Positions 15,446 through 27,600 of a stretch of DNA of 64,000 nt are shown here, piece by piece. Each line of letters opens with the position of its first letter. Within the stretch, counting starts at the first letter, position 1. Position numbers and translations under genes: made by a program. Below the pieces are notes generated by a model that saw nothing but the letters and a program-made list of their open reading frames with translations, ran no database searches and was not told the DNA's origin. This DNA is from Oxytricha trifallax (Eukaryota; Ciliophora; Spirotrichea; Sporadotrichida; Oxytrichidae): NCBI GenBank assembly GCA_000711775.1, contig ARYC01018502.1, positions 1 to 64,000 on the forward strand. The letters run 5' to 3'.

Positions 15446-18066
15446 TCAGTTAAGTGGTTCTTTATCATCACTTTCAAGTATTTATACTTGAGTATTAGAT
15501 GCTTCCTCAACAGAAACAGCAACTGGCTCTTCCTCCTATTTCTTGTCGAAGTAGCTGTTCATGTAGGCACGAATCTGCTCCATATCCTGTAACCTAGCAA
15601 CTTTCTCCTAAATTGTGATGTCTTCGTCATGTACTATCTGATTAATGATTTTGTTTATTTCATTCACGCCTTCTTTGCGCTTTTAGTCCATTTATTATTG
15701 TGTTTCCTGTATGCGTTTCTTTTCTTGATCTTACACAATTAATTTTACTAAAAATGAATATTTTAATAAGGGGAAATAGGGGTTTTTATTTAAGATCTTT
15801 AGGTGTCTTTGCCTTTTTGCATTCAGCCTTCACTTCTTCAACAGCTTCATGTTTCTTTTAGAAAGCAATCTCGTAGAATTCCTCCATTATCTCTTCTTTT
15901 TTGCGTTCAATCTCAGTCAAAGCTTCAGCCATCTCAACATCATTGTCTTCGTCATCATCTCCATCTTATTCAGTACAAATCTTTGTCAAATTATAGGTAT
16001 TAGATAGAACATAATTGAATTTTATGATTGAATCTGATCGGGGTCCATGTCACACTCGAGATCCCTGAGTATCATATTTCCTTCTAAGTCATCGTTGCTG
16101 ATATTTGATAGATCATTCCCACTGCCTTGCTTGTTAGTTGGAGATCTACTACCTTACGCATTATTCCCTTGATTCATAGTCAATTGATCAGGTGAGACTA
16201 TAATAATATTTCATAATTAAATTTAGATTACTGTTTGACAAATTTGGTGACTAGATGAAGATGGGGTTGTTGCTGCTTGAGAGTTTAAGTTTATTTTCAT
16301 TGTTTTGTAAATAATTGGCACTCCCAGTGTTAATGCTGTTTTCATTGTCATCTTATTTCCTCTTTGCTTGATCTAATAATTAATGAATTAACACCATAAT
16401 TATTATTGATAAATTCGTGTTTTTATTGAACACTTACTTTGCTTTCTGGCTTTAAGTCTCTCTTATAAGCTAGTTTACTGTGTGTTTTACTCGTTCTTAA
16501 TCAATTCAATGGCTTTCTCCTGTTTCTTCTAAATATCTTGCATCTACCCTCCCTTGCTCTTACTGCTGTTTGACTGTATCAAGTGAAACTCTCTATCCTT
16601 CTCTTCCTGTAGTTTCTTGGCTCTTTCCTCCTCTTCTTTTCTGATTTGCTCATCTTCCAGGTATTTTTTATGCATGTGAATGGCCTATTGCTGTTCTTCT
16701 TAGAGTTCTTATTTTCTTTCTTTCTCCTGGCGTTTTTGTTATTGTTCGTATTCTTAGAGCGATTTCTTGATTACATATTCATATTAATACTCAATTTTAC
16801 TATTAGGCTCACTGTAAATGGTTATACTATATAAAATTATAGATATTCTTCTTGCATGGCTTAAATGGAGATTTGACTGGCTTTTTGCATCATTAACTTG
16901 TTTTCTTCAGTTTGCTCTCCATCAGGGTTAAACACTTCATTTACTTTCACAAAGTAGTTATCAAGCAGTAACTCGTCATCATCGTTGCTCATTCCCACCT
17001 TGGAATTATTGACAATTTATATAGTAAATTGATTATCTAACTAAAAAAGAGATTATGATGAGATTTATAAGTAAGATACATTGATAATAAGGATTAATAA
17101 ATTAATTTTACAATACTTGTCCCTTTCTCTGCAGATGAAAATACTCCACGATTGTCCTATTTCTTTTCTTCTTCTCCATCATCAAACATCAAGTCTTCAT
17201 CCTTAGGTGAGGGCGGTTTCTGCTATAGTTTTTATAATATCTTCTGATTTTCCTCATCTTCTCTTTCGAAATCGGCATCATCATCAGATAGGTCTGCATC
17301 ACTATCATCTGAGTTCTCATCAGACTCATATTACAACATATATATTGTATAGTAAATTACTCATCTTCATCTGAATCTTCACTTGAGTTATTCGATGAGT
17401 ACGATGAATCTGAACTATTGCGCCTCCTATTCTACTGCTTATTATTGCCATTAACATTTTTGTATTAAACCAAATAATTAATTAAATTTATCTTTTATTT
17501 ATAGCAATACCTTTACCCTAGTTCTTGACATTGATGCCTAGTTATCGCTTCTTCTAATTAATGATATTATCCTGTGCTTTATTCTTCCTCTCTATGTTAC
17601 TCAATGCATCCAACACATGCTACTTCACTAACACACTCTACATGCGCAGATTTAAATCTTAGCAGGTATCTGTGTCGTCCAGATATCCATAGTATTCTAT
17701 TGCTTACTACAAATTAAAAACAGGTTAATATGAAATATTGGTGGTTAATGAAAATAATGAATATAGATGTTTTGCAATGTGTAAATATGTATGTAAAGAG
17801 TGTTTTTTTATGTTGATCTATTTTTAAGAATTTACTGATTAAAAGCAAAAATAGATCAGTAACAATTTCATGAAAAAAGCAGTTGTATAAGATTTATATC
17901 TGCATTATGATAATACAGGAATATAAATACTTACAGAATAGAGTGCGGTGAGTGATTGTAATAATTCACTTGAACAGTTTTCTTTATGTCACTCAATTTG
18001 CTATTCTATTTCAAGCACCCGCTCATGAAAATTTTCGGGCAGCCTAAATTCTTTGCTTGCTTTCAT
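15446..18066 (-). CDS. Acidic, charged protein of unknown function with an in-frame TGA
   Basis: Family not recognised. Reads MKASKEFRLPENFHERVLEIE from ATG at 18066, then QQI-E-TGA-HKENCSSELLQSLTALYS, and after an interruption AIEYYGYLDDTDTCQDLNL and KQHVLDALSNIERKNK. The N-terminal ~110 residues look helical and could form a coiled coil or TPR-like bundle. Next comes a strongly acidic Ser-rich block (NSSEDSDEDE, DDSDADLSDDDADFERE), then Glu/Lys/Arg-rich helices through 16900-15500, ending QEDMEQIRAYMNSYF and TGA at 15446-15448. Several AT-rich gaps (about 17715-17935, 17475-17510, 17000-17110) are introns or IESs. The TGA after codon ~25 breaks an otherwise convincing frame. It may be a germline variant, a read error, or a sign that the true start lies elsewhere. 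Confidence 0.6.
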
Positions 18067-18371
18067 TAAATAACTTATTATTATTATTTTAATTAATTTC
18101 TTGTTATTGATAATATTTCTGAAATGTTTTTAATAATAGCCAAAGTTATGAATAAACTTGAAAAAGTCTAAGTGTTTGGAAATTAATATTATAGTTCATA
18201 AAATTATGAACTATAAATGAGATTGACAAAGTTGTTTGAAAAATATAAAATAAAATGTAAATTAGATATATTGAGTTTATTTATCTTCACAAGTAAGAGT
18301 GATAGCCAATAAACTTAGCCATACTCTACTAATTTTATAATGTTTCTTTTTGTTTTTATTCCATTCATGCT

Positions 18372-21300
18372 TCATTTTAAAACAGCTTGATTGTCAAGAA
18401 TACGCTTGATATAAGTGCTTGAAATTTCCCTCTTCTAAATAATATCAGTGAGGTTTTACTATGACGAGTCAACGCCTATTCCGTTACCCTATACAGCTCC
18501 TTAGGTAAAAACCATACGATTTGAAGGCATCATGTTGGCTTTTTAGGCAATTACTCGAGTAGCAGAGCTGTTTTAGGTTTGTTACTGCATCAGGTTTTAT
18601 TGTTTGGCTTAGCTGTGGACTGGAAAAACACTGTCATCCTCTCTTGTAAATTGTTACTGATTTTTCCTTGTCAAAGATCTTGCTCCATTCGCTGATTTAG
18701 ATTGTCTTACTGCATTAGTTGCTGCTCCTCTATTGCTCATGTCTGTGTTATCTCCAGAAGCAGCTCCAGTGTTTTCATACCCATCATCGATGTCTTCCCT
18801 CTTTCTTTGATTTTGAGTTGCTAATTTACGCTTTGCTTCATTGCTTGTGACCACGCCATAAACTCTATCAATATCTGCTAAGACCCCTAAACCTCCTTGC
18901 TGAGGTATCAAACTTGAAACAACCTCTTAAGCCACATTTTTAGTAGATGTTCTTAATAAATCTTCTAATTGAACACAAGTGAACTTTTTAATTATCGTTG
19001 ATTTCTTGTTGATACTCTGCTTAAAACCTTCTTCAAATTCATGCAATTTGCTTTCTTTCTTATACAAATACTTGATCAACCTTCTTCTTCTTTCTTGCAT
19101 TTCGTTCAATCTGCCTTCTAGTCTAAACCAAAAAGGTGAACCTACCCCACTTCCATTTAAAGCATTTATAAGAAGTAAATAAAAGATAAGCTTAATTTTT
19201 TCAATGATTAGAGGGTTGCTCATTTCTTCTGTCTTGGGAATGCCACACATAATGTGTGATAAACTTATCCAGAGCAACTTTCCAATTCTCCTGTAATTGT
19301 TCTTCACTTGGCAATGCCAAAATAGCATTCATCAATCTCTCCACATACTCAATCAAAATATCATCACCTGTTATCAACACTTTCTCTTGCTATTATTACG
19401 ACGCATTTTTCTAATCATTTACATTGGTAGTGTTATTTGACACATTGGTTGTGTTGGAAGTAAGTTGGTTCGTTACACCGGCTGTTGTATTTGATTTTAC
19501 AGTTTAATTTAGGGAAGAATTTAGACTTGCTTGATGCTGGATTTGTTGCTGTTAATTTGTATTTGAAGTTAGTGCTAGATTTTAAGAGTCTCTATTAGCT
19601 GGAACTGAGCTTGTGGTTGGCCTGTCTTTCAATGATGCCAATTATAGTAGAAAAAATAAGCACAAAAATACTCTAAATCATTTTATTGTACTATCTCTGA
19701 CTGCCTCTTGAGTTAGTATTATTTGCTGCAGCACTGCTATCATTAAGTTAGTCATTATTATTGGCATTACCACCATATATCTACTTAGCTTCTTCTCTTG
19801 ATGCTTGTTAGGTTTAGACTATTCTCTGTTATTCTTATTGCTTATTTTTGTACTGTTCGTAAGAGCCTGGTGGTATCTCTATTTTATAGCCGAGCTTCAT
19901 GTCTGAATTTGGCTTTGATTAAATGCATCTCATCACTTCATCTGTGTATAGAACTTTATATACTAGTTTGTTGAAAATTAAATTATATATAGTAGTATAT
20001 TTCAACTTGCATTTAATATGACAAAAACACTATTTATAATTTGAAAGGTCTAGGACCATTAAAGAAAGGATCATAAATATCAGTATTCTTAGCTGGATAT
20101 ATTCTAACAAAATTGCCTTTCTTTTGATATTCAGATAAGACCTCCCTTATGTATTCTTTTTGTCTAAGTGACGCTGCTTTCCTAATAGATTCATGTAAAA
20201 CCCCAAACTCTTAAGGATTTTCCCCAACATATTTGTCAATCAACTAGTACAGCTAGTTGCTGGCAGTTTAATGAAACATTTCATTTTGGTTGTTTTAAGT
20301 TTGGAGACTGGTACCTTGGATGCCACCACCTAGGCCTTTTTTGGAGTTAGCAGCTGGGCCCTTGTAATATCCCTTCATTCTGTGCTTGATTTTATTAAGG
20401 GATTCTTTCTTTCTATCGAATCTCTTCACACCAGAGAGGTTGAAAACATCAGTCATTAGAGTGGATTTAATTGTTAGATCTAAAGGACTGTCTGTTGCAA
20501 GAGAGGGACTCAAGTTGACTTATATTTTATGAAAGATATTCAATTCATGAATTGATTAGGAAGTTGAAAATAAGCAAAATAAAGTGACTTCTAGTAGCCA
20601 TGGCTTGAGATCAGAATCAATAAGAATATCAAAGCCAAATACTTCAAAGCAGTTAGTTCTATGCAATCCATTTTTCTTAATAGCAGATGCTACATGATGC
20701 TCTCCACATATTAATGTCTTCAGCAAAACATCATGTTTATTATGGTGAAATTAGAATTATCAAATTCCATATTTATGCTGTTTTTTTTTCCTAAAAAACT
20801 TAAATAACATCATTAATTCTCGACCAAAGTAGATTCATATCGATGCCAACTTGCTCTAAATGCTTGCAGAAAGCAGAGAGACTCCACTTGAACCCGAAAT
20901 CATCCTGCTCTGAGTTCTCATTTTACACAAAATTTTCGTTCTTTTTGTTGATTGAATAATTTGTCAAGTGCATGTAAATCTTATTTTTATTTTTGAAATA
21001 CTTAGCTTAATTCTTGATATATAAAATATACTAGCTAACTTACACAAAATTTTAATATTTTATTGTTATAAAAATTTACTTGTTGTTCTTATTGATCTTT
21101 GAGGTATAAGTTTCACTTGCAAAACGAGCGAGCCCTTCTTGAAATACATAAACTCGCATTGGCTCATAAGAAGTGACAAGCACGTAGATTCTTAGATCAA
21201 ATTTATGACCATTGATAAGCAGGGGGTTGGTAATCAAAATATGTTAAAATACTGATTAATTTGCAATATTTTAATTAAATTTGTTAAAATAATAATGTCA

Positions 21301-23319
21301 AATTAGATATTTATACAGTGAACGTACCTACTAATAACAGAGGTGTCATCAACACTCACATCATTAATATCATCTACAATGTAAATACCCTTTCCTTAAG
21401 ATGAATTGGCAGGTTTCACGATCCAAATGTTTTTCTTACTATCATGCTATTCCAATAAAAGAATATAACGCCACTTAATAACAATGACTTCTTTAAAAAT
21501 TAATTTATTTCTGTCTAAGAATACTTTAGTTTTTAGTAATGAGCATAAAAATCTCCAAATTCATCAGGTAAAATGTAGGTATCTGGCACAAAATCAAAGT
21601 TTTACTTGCCATATCTCTCCTGCATCCTGACCATGTTATAGCACAGTCTGTCTTTCCTAGTGATTTCATAGCTGTTAGGGAAGTGATTGATCTTCTAGTA
21701 TTCATTCAATCCCTCGTATAAATAGGATTTACAAGAACTAGAGCTCCACAGCACATTCCATTCATGAGACTCGGTGTGAGTGAAACCATTGGCTTCCAAG
21801 ACACTTCTGATCAATTTATTGTCAAATCTGAGCATTTTATACAGTAACTCTGAATTTTCAATGTGGTAGCTCTTCTAGTAACCACTGAAAGGTTGAGCGT
21901 GGGTGATCAATTGGTTTTCCTTAATGTTTTTGAAACTGATTGCTTCGTTTTAGTTTCCTGGGTTACGCTACGCTTATTGGGAATTGGGGTAGAAATTTGA
22001 AGCAGTGGATTGAGAATTTGAGGAAAAGAATCCTCCTGAAGTAGTTGAAGAGCTTGTAATTATTCATTTTTATGTTGCCCCTCTAAATTTTTAGAATTTA
22101 AGAAATATAAAAAAGATAAAGCTAACAGTCTTGTTGAAAGATGTAGTTGAATTAGAGGGATTGGTGGATGTTATGGCTTTATCCTCTTCTAAATCCTTGA
22201 GTTTTGCAAATACCTTAAGCAAACTTCTTTGCCTCTCTTCCTCCTCTAAATATGCTTCTGAAAGCACAAATGTTCTCTTTTTGTTTACAAAGTTAGAAGT
22301 ATTGATAAAATAATAAGAAATTAATGGTACTTGCATTAAACTCAATATTAATCTTTCGAAATCCAAAATTCAATGATCATTAATATTTTAATGAGTAATA
22401 CCAGCTCTTCCTGAAACATTACAATCTATTCCATTCCAACTTCGCTTGAAATTGCTCTGGATATTCTTCAGTCTATCTAATGCACTCATTTCCTGAGGTT
22501 TCCTCTGCACATTTTGTTATTGACAAATTATTTATATCAAACCTATTTCTGTAACATATAATTTATTAAATAATTTAACAATATTCAATACTAGAATCTA
22601 TAAATAACTTATAAAAAATATTATTGGGTTCCATTATTATCAGCGGGTTGAGTGTTTGAATTGGGATTGCTGCTTGTAAAATGAGCAGAATATTAATGAG
22701 AAGTTGACTATGGCTAAGAATTTTACCTATTTATCACAATTATGGATACTTATTAATCTTACTATTGCACTTATGAAGTACTATTTTTCTAGGTTTAATC
22801 ATTGTTATTGGCATCGTTTCCTGTCTTACTTTAGTCACCCTATAAAATAAGTTAAATAAATCTGTTAAAATTAATGGAAAATACTGCAAAAATACTCTCA
22901 AAAAGCAAACTGTGATAATAGTATTTGTACTTACATAACTAATGTTGTATTTTTCATTTCGATTCTAACCTGCAGTCTGTGGCTTGCCTAGTAATAACAT
23001 AAAATAATTAATTATTTATTTACCATCATTATTATTGTTGTGATAAGTCACTGCTCCACCACCAGCACTATAGATTAATTGTAAGAATATGAATTATTAT
23101 GTGATATTGTTGCGAAATAATCTTAACAATAATGTTAAGTTGTTTTTCCTTGCAAAAACTTACGCATTATTATCTTAGTAATTTTTCCCTGAATTCGCAT
23201 TATCAAATGAATTATAATCCTGGTTCATAGCCTAAAACAAGGGAGAAAGTTAAACACGAGTTGAAATAAAATAAAGTTTGATGAATATTTACTGGTTGTT
23301 AGTTGTTATTATTTTCCAT
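18372..23319 (-). CDS. Tubulin tyrosine ligase-like (TTLL) glutamylase/glycylase
   Basis: ATP-grasp enzyme expected to ligate Glu or Gly onto tubulin tails in cilia and cortical microtubules. The start is ATG at 23319 (MENNNNQQP, then a GTAAAT donor). An Asn-rich N-terminus is spread over many short exons to ~22400. The catalytic core is plain. Around 21950-21580: [53 protein letters not shown]. At ~21410: [17 protein letters not shown]. At ~21350-21150: VISRYV, then [32 protein letters not shown]. At ~20990-20830: [13 protein letters not shown] and [14 protein letters not shown]. At ~20640: [21 protein letters not shown] (metal/ATP site). The C-terminal third is a Gln/Asn/Ser-rich extension with coiled coil ([20 protein letters not shown]), ending at TGA 18372-18374. 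Divergent from the gene at 23486, with 166 bp between the start codons, probably a shared promoter. Confidence 0.93.
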
Positions 23320-23485
23320 AATTTTTATATTTTCCACTTTAAATATTCTTGCGCAGACTATTATTATTCAAATTTTGATTAATTCACAAATTTCTTCTCT
23401 GTTCCGAATAGCATTTAGATTTCTTTTATATTAAAATTCAAAATGCAAATTATAAATTTAAATTTGATAATAATTTATCTCAAAC
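23320..23485. promoter_or_regulatory. Short divergent intergenic region between TTLL and membrane-protein genes
   Basis: 166 bp of AT-rich sequence separates two divergent start codons. No specific element can be named. It must hold both promoters unless the genes end up on separate somatic nanochromosomes with telomeres added here. Confidence 0.4.
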
Positions 23486-24440
23486 ATGACTACAACCTGT
23501 GAAGATTATTACTCGAATTGTCCATTTATAGATTAAAAAGAAGTATCTATATCTAATGGCCAATCCACTAATAACTCAAACAATAAAAATTACTAAAAGT
23601 CTATATAAAACAGCACCAGAAGTCTCAGGCTAATGAAACTAACAAAAGTAAATACTCCAATTTACATCTGCCTCTTAGTGGTTTTAACAATAAATATGAA
23701 TGCAAGTGTGGTTTAGGCACAGACTTAGTGGACTGACATGTTCTATTATTTCAATTAATTTGACTCTGTGAGGGAAGGCGCTTTCAAGTAATTATTTGGA
23801 AATCCCAATGACCCTGCACAAGAATGCTATTATTGAAATGTAAAACTAAGAATACTATAATTTTAAATAAAATGATAATGGTTTTGGAATACAGCTCATT
23901 CTAGTTTATGCGATTATGGTTTGGATTAACACCAGATTTGGGAAAATTAAGCAGAGGGGATTTCTTCAAAGGTATCAAAGTTTATATGTGGGCTTTCTAG
24001 ACATTATTCGGGTGGTATGATAAATGTGACATAGATTTAGTAAATGTGGAGATGGGTAAGAGATTGTATATAATTTCATTTAGTATTTTTATTAATTATG
24101 AGATTTTCAAGTTTAAGCGGGTTTTTGCATATGGTAGTAAACTTATTCTTCAGGTATCTGGCTTAATTTTCTGACCCACTTTGGACATAATCAATCATAG
24201 ACTCCATAGATATAGCAAATTACAGTGGACTGGATGAAGACTGGGAGAAAGTTGGCTATCCCCTGGGAGATTAATTTAATTTTTCATATAAAAATGAATC
24301 TAGTCATTTTATAAGAATATTCATATAATTTTTTATTTTTTTATAAAGATTTAATAGCTGAATTCTTTAACTTTGAAATTCCAAATTACGACTATAAATA
24401 TGGTGATATTATTACTACTACACAGAACTTAGTAAATTGA
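23486..24440 (+). CDS. Small single-pass membrane or secreted protein, unknown
   Basis: The start is ATG at 23486 (MTTTCEDYYSNCPFID), with a hydrophobic segment at residues ~55-75 (TPIYICLLVVLTINMNASVV) after a polar N-terminus, like a type II anchor or late signal sequence. Downstream pieces read GLTPDLGKLSRGDFFKG, YMWAFQTLFGWYDKCD, SIIDSIDIANYSGLDEDWEK and GYPLGD. The last junction (pointer AGATT) joins LGD to LIAEFFNFEIPNYDYK, ending TGA at 24438-24440. Interruptions lie near 23840-23925, 24057-24155 and 24270-24350. No family recognised; its aromatic/acidic lumenal portion may be extracellular. Confidence 0.55.
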
Positions 24441-24664
24441 AACTATTCAGAAATAATAAAATTATTGAATGTTGTTATTCAAATGACATGCTAAAATATA
24501 TTGTAATCGTAAGGATTATTAACTAATTACAGGTAAATTTAATTTTAAAATTTAAATAATCGTCAATAATCTTATTGTTTTAGTGAATGTATTATATCAT
24601 GATATTAGAGGGAATGTTTATTAAAATAGAAAAAGCTAAAAATCATGTTAAACGTATCAAAGAT

Positions 24665-27600
24665 TCATTAATAAGTGGCTGAATTTATATTGTGAATATT
24701 ATCCCTATCAAAATTATTATTTTTAACAAATGACCTCTCCCTTGACTACGACTATCTACTAAAAGTAACACCTTATCCATAGCTCAAATTCACAGTCATT
24801 CCTTAATTCTTGATATTTTAGTTTGTATTAGAGTTGTTGAAGTTTATGTTTTATGAAAAATTAACTGATCTATTGACAAGGCGATGTGAAGAATTTGATA
24901 TTTATGAATTAGCTTCAAAATTCTTTGCATATTGCATTATATTCCCACCACTAACATAGGTTTTATTTCCTGAAGTGAGTCTAGTGGTAGTATGATTACC
25001 ATTTTACAGCTACCTTTACTAAAGAATACTGTTAGCCTAGTGTGGGTAGTGGTTTTTACTAGGAGTGTGACTCTTTCGAATACTCTAAGCAACAGACATA
25101 TATTTATTCGAAGATTCACAAAAGTTTAAGAAAATTTGGGAAAAATCTCTGTCACTCGCTGCCAAACCAGCTGGACCTGTATATTTACTATACGCTGTAG
25201 AGGTCTGATTTTAGCTGTGAGTTCTTTAATGTTTAAAATCAAAAGCATTAGACTTTCTTTAGTCTGAGTTGAGTTACTACTGCTAATAATTATTCTACAA
25301 CTGTCTTTAACTTAAGGGTGATTAAAGGCAGCTGTTAATCAAACTCATTTTATCACCAGCATATATTGAATTATTTACGCTATTTATGACTATTTAAGGC
25401 CTTTGCTCGATATTGTAGTGTAGACCAGGTCTTTAATTTTAATAATCCTATAAATGTTTCTGAATAAAATTTCTTTATGGACTTTCAGCTAAGTTCAATT
25501 TTATAGATTAGTTATGGACAACTGCTTTATTAATGGAATAACTTTAATAGCTTGTCCTATTTGCACTCTAAACCCTTTAATGACTTAAATTTATATTTGA
25601 AATTTTCCTAGGCTAAGAACTAACATATGGTCTCTCTTAAGAATTTTTCTAATCTAAATCTGATTTCAATCTTTCAGCAATTTACATGAATTTATGATAT
25701 CCTTCATTTTTTTCAATAGCTTCCGAAACTTTAGAGCTCAAGTAATGCTTCTTCTATGCTTGAGTGTACCTTTTAACTATCTTAGATTGCAAGAACTTAT
25801 CCAGTAATCTCAAATGATCATTATGGTTTTGGTCAACTGCATTTACTAACTTCCTCTTTAGTATGTTAATTAGTTCTCTCTTATTTGTTGACTTTGCTAG
25901 AGATTAGGCAAGCTACTCTTGAAAGACAAGTTAGGGGTCTTTGTTGCTTTGATCTTCAGGACCCTCGATAATATCCTTTATTTGTTAAACATTTGCGATG
26001 TATTATTTTCTCACGATTCTTCTTTGTTAGCTCACTGCTGGATAGTGATTCACCATTTCCTTCATTGTTTGTCTGTAATCAAGTTCTTTTTTGTTAAGCA
26101 ACTAGTTATTATTTACACTGTTATTTTATTGAGACTATTGGGACTGTTATAAAAGTTTCAATCCATGATTATTGTTATCATTTTAAATGTCATGATTTAT
26201 TTTTAAAGGTGATTGTTCAGGCTTACTTTATTTGTTTACTTTTATTGCCAATTATTAATCAATTTTCTCTTCCTTAAACTACTTATCTAATTAATCCATT
26301 TAAATAAGCGATCCTCTAACATTATTTTGTTTGCTATCATTTATAGAAGTAGGGTCATTGTAATTTTAGCTTTTCTAGTCTTGCTTATCATATTAGTAAA
26401 ATGCCCCTTTACTATTAAAATCTTAATGAAGATAAGAATTATTAGTTAGCAAAGCTTTTGCAACTTATTTAGCCTTTTAGTCTAAATTTTACTCCAATAT
26501 TCTAATTGATAACTCATTTGATTTAATTCTTCTACCAAATTCAAGTTCATTTATTATAAAAATTTCGGGGGAAGGGGGAAGTTTCCTGCCCCATACATAA
26601 AAATATGTAATTTTTATAATTTTCATAATTTTCAAAGAATCTATATCATCTATTATGATATAGTTATTTTTAATTTAGCTTCAAATATCATTTCTACCTT
26701 GATAAAGAATTACATTTTAATGAAAATCACATTAATTATCAATAAAAAACAATTATTTAAGCCTTGTTTATAATATATAATTTGATAAAGAATAATTATG
26801 TACCTTGAAAATTATATATTAATATAAGTTGTTTAGTACCTGGTTATGGCAATTGAAATTGAAATTTATTTATTTCTAATATTTTTATTGCCAAACAATA
26901 TAAATTTTAATGTTGGGGGCAGGAAACTTCCGAGTGGGGCAGGGAACTTCCTCCCCCCAAAATTTCAGCATGTGCTGATCTGCATCTTACAGAGTATAGA
27001 GCTGGAAGTTTTAATAACATTGATTCTTCTCCAAATATTTGACCGTTTCCAAGAAACATAAACTATAAATAAGTTGAGTAATAATAGCTATTTACTTACT
27101 GTATGATCAGTGACCTTTGAAATATGAGTTTTCTTTTTTGTAAGAGAGGATTAAGTTTATCTCTTAAATACAAGTTCCCCAGGATTTTGATTTTTTGTAT
27201 TTAAAGATTTATTCTTAGACTTCATTGGACTAGATTTAAGTGAGGTATTAATACCCTTGTTTTTTGAATTACTATCTTCATCTGACTCCTCATTTAGATT
27301 GGCATTAGTAACTGCAACTCTTACGGACTCAGGAAGGGCTTTAAGAACTGATTATGGCATATTATTGCCACTTTTATTTTAAATCTTTTCACCATGCTCA
27401 TCAAGTTTAATAAACTAAGAGTAGTCAATGTCAACTCTCATGTCTTTCTTTACCTTCTTAGTGACTTCGAATTCCCCTTCCTTAATTAAGAACAGGTAGT
27501 TATTCTTTGTCCCTTCACTGACTACAATTTAATCCCTCGCAACTTTTCTGAGATGAAAGCTTACAAGAAGTTTCAAAATCATTGATCTTGACCAGTGTCC

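Noticed and set aside
24720-25690. + strand coding-like frames (Cys-rich, e.g. ECDSFEYSKQQTYIYSK) that could extend the small membrane-protein gene
   Set aside because: The - strand shows one uninterrupted frame over the same stretch, continuous with the cyclic-nucleotide gene. The + strand reading needs several introns and frame changes, and in a TAA/TAG = Gln code most frames stay open by chance.
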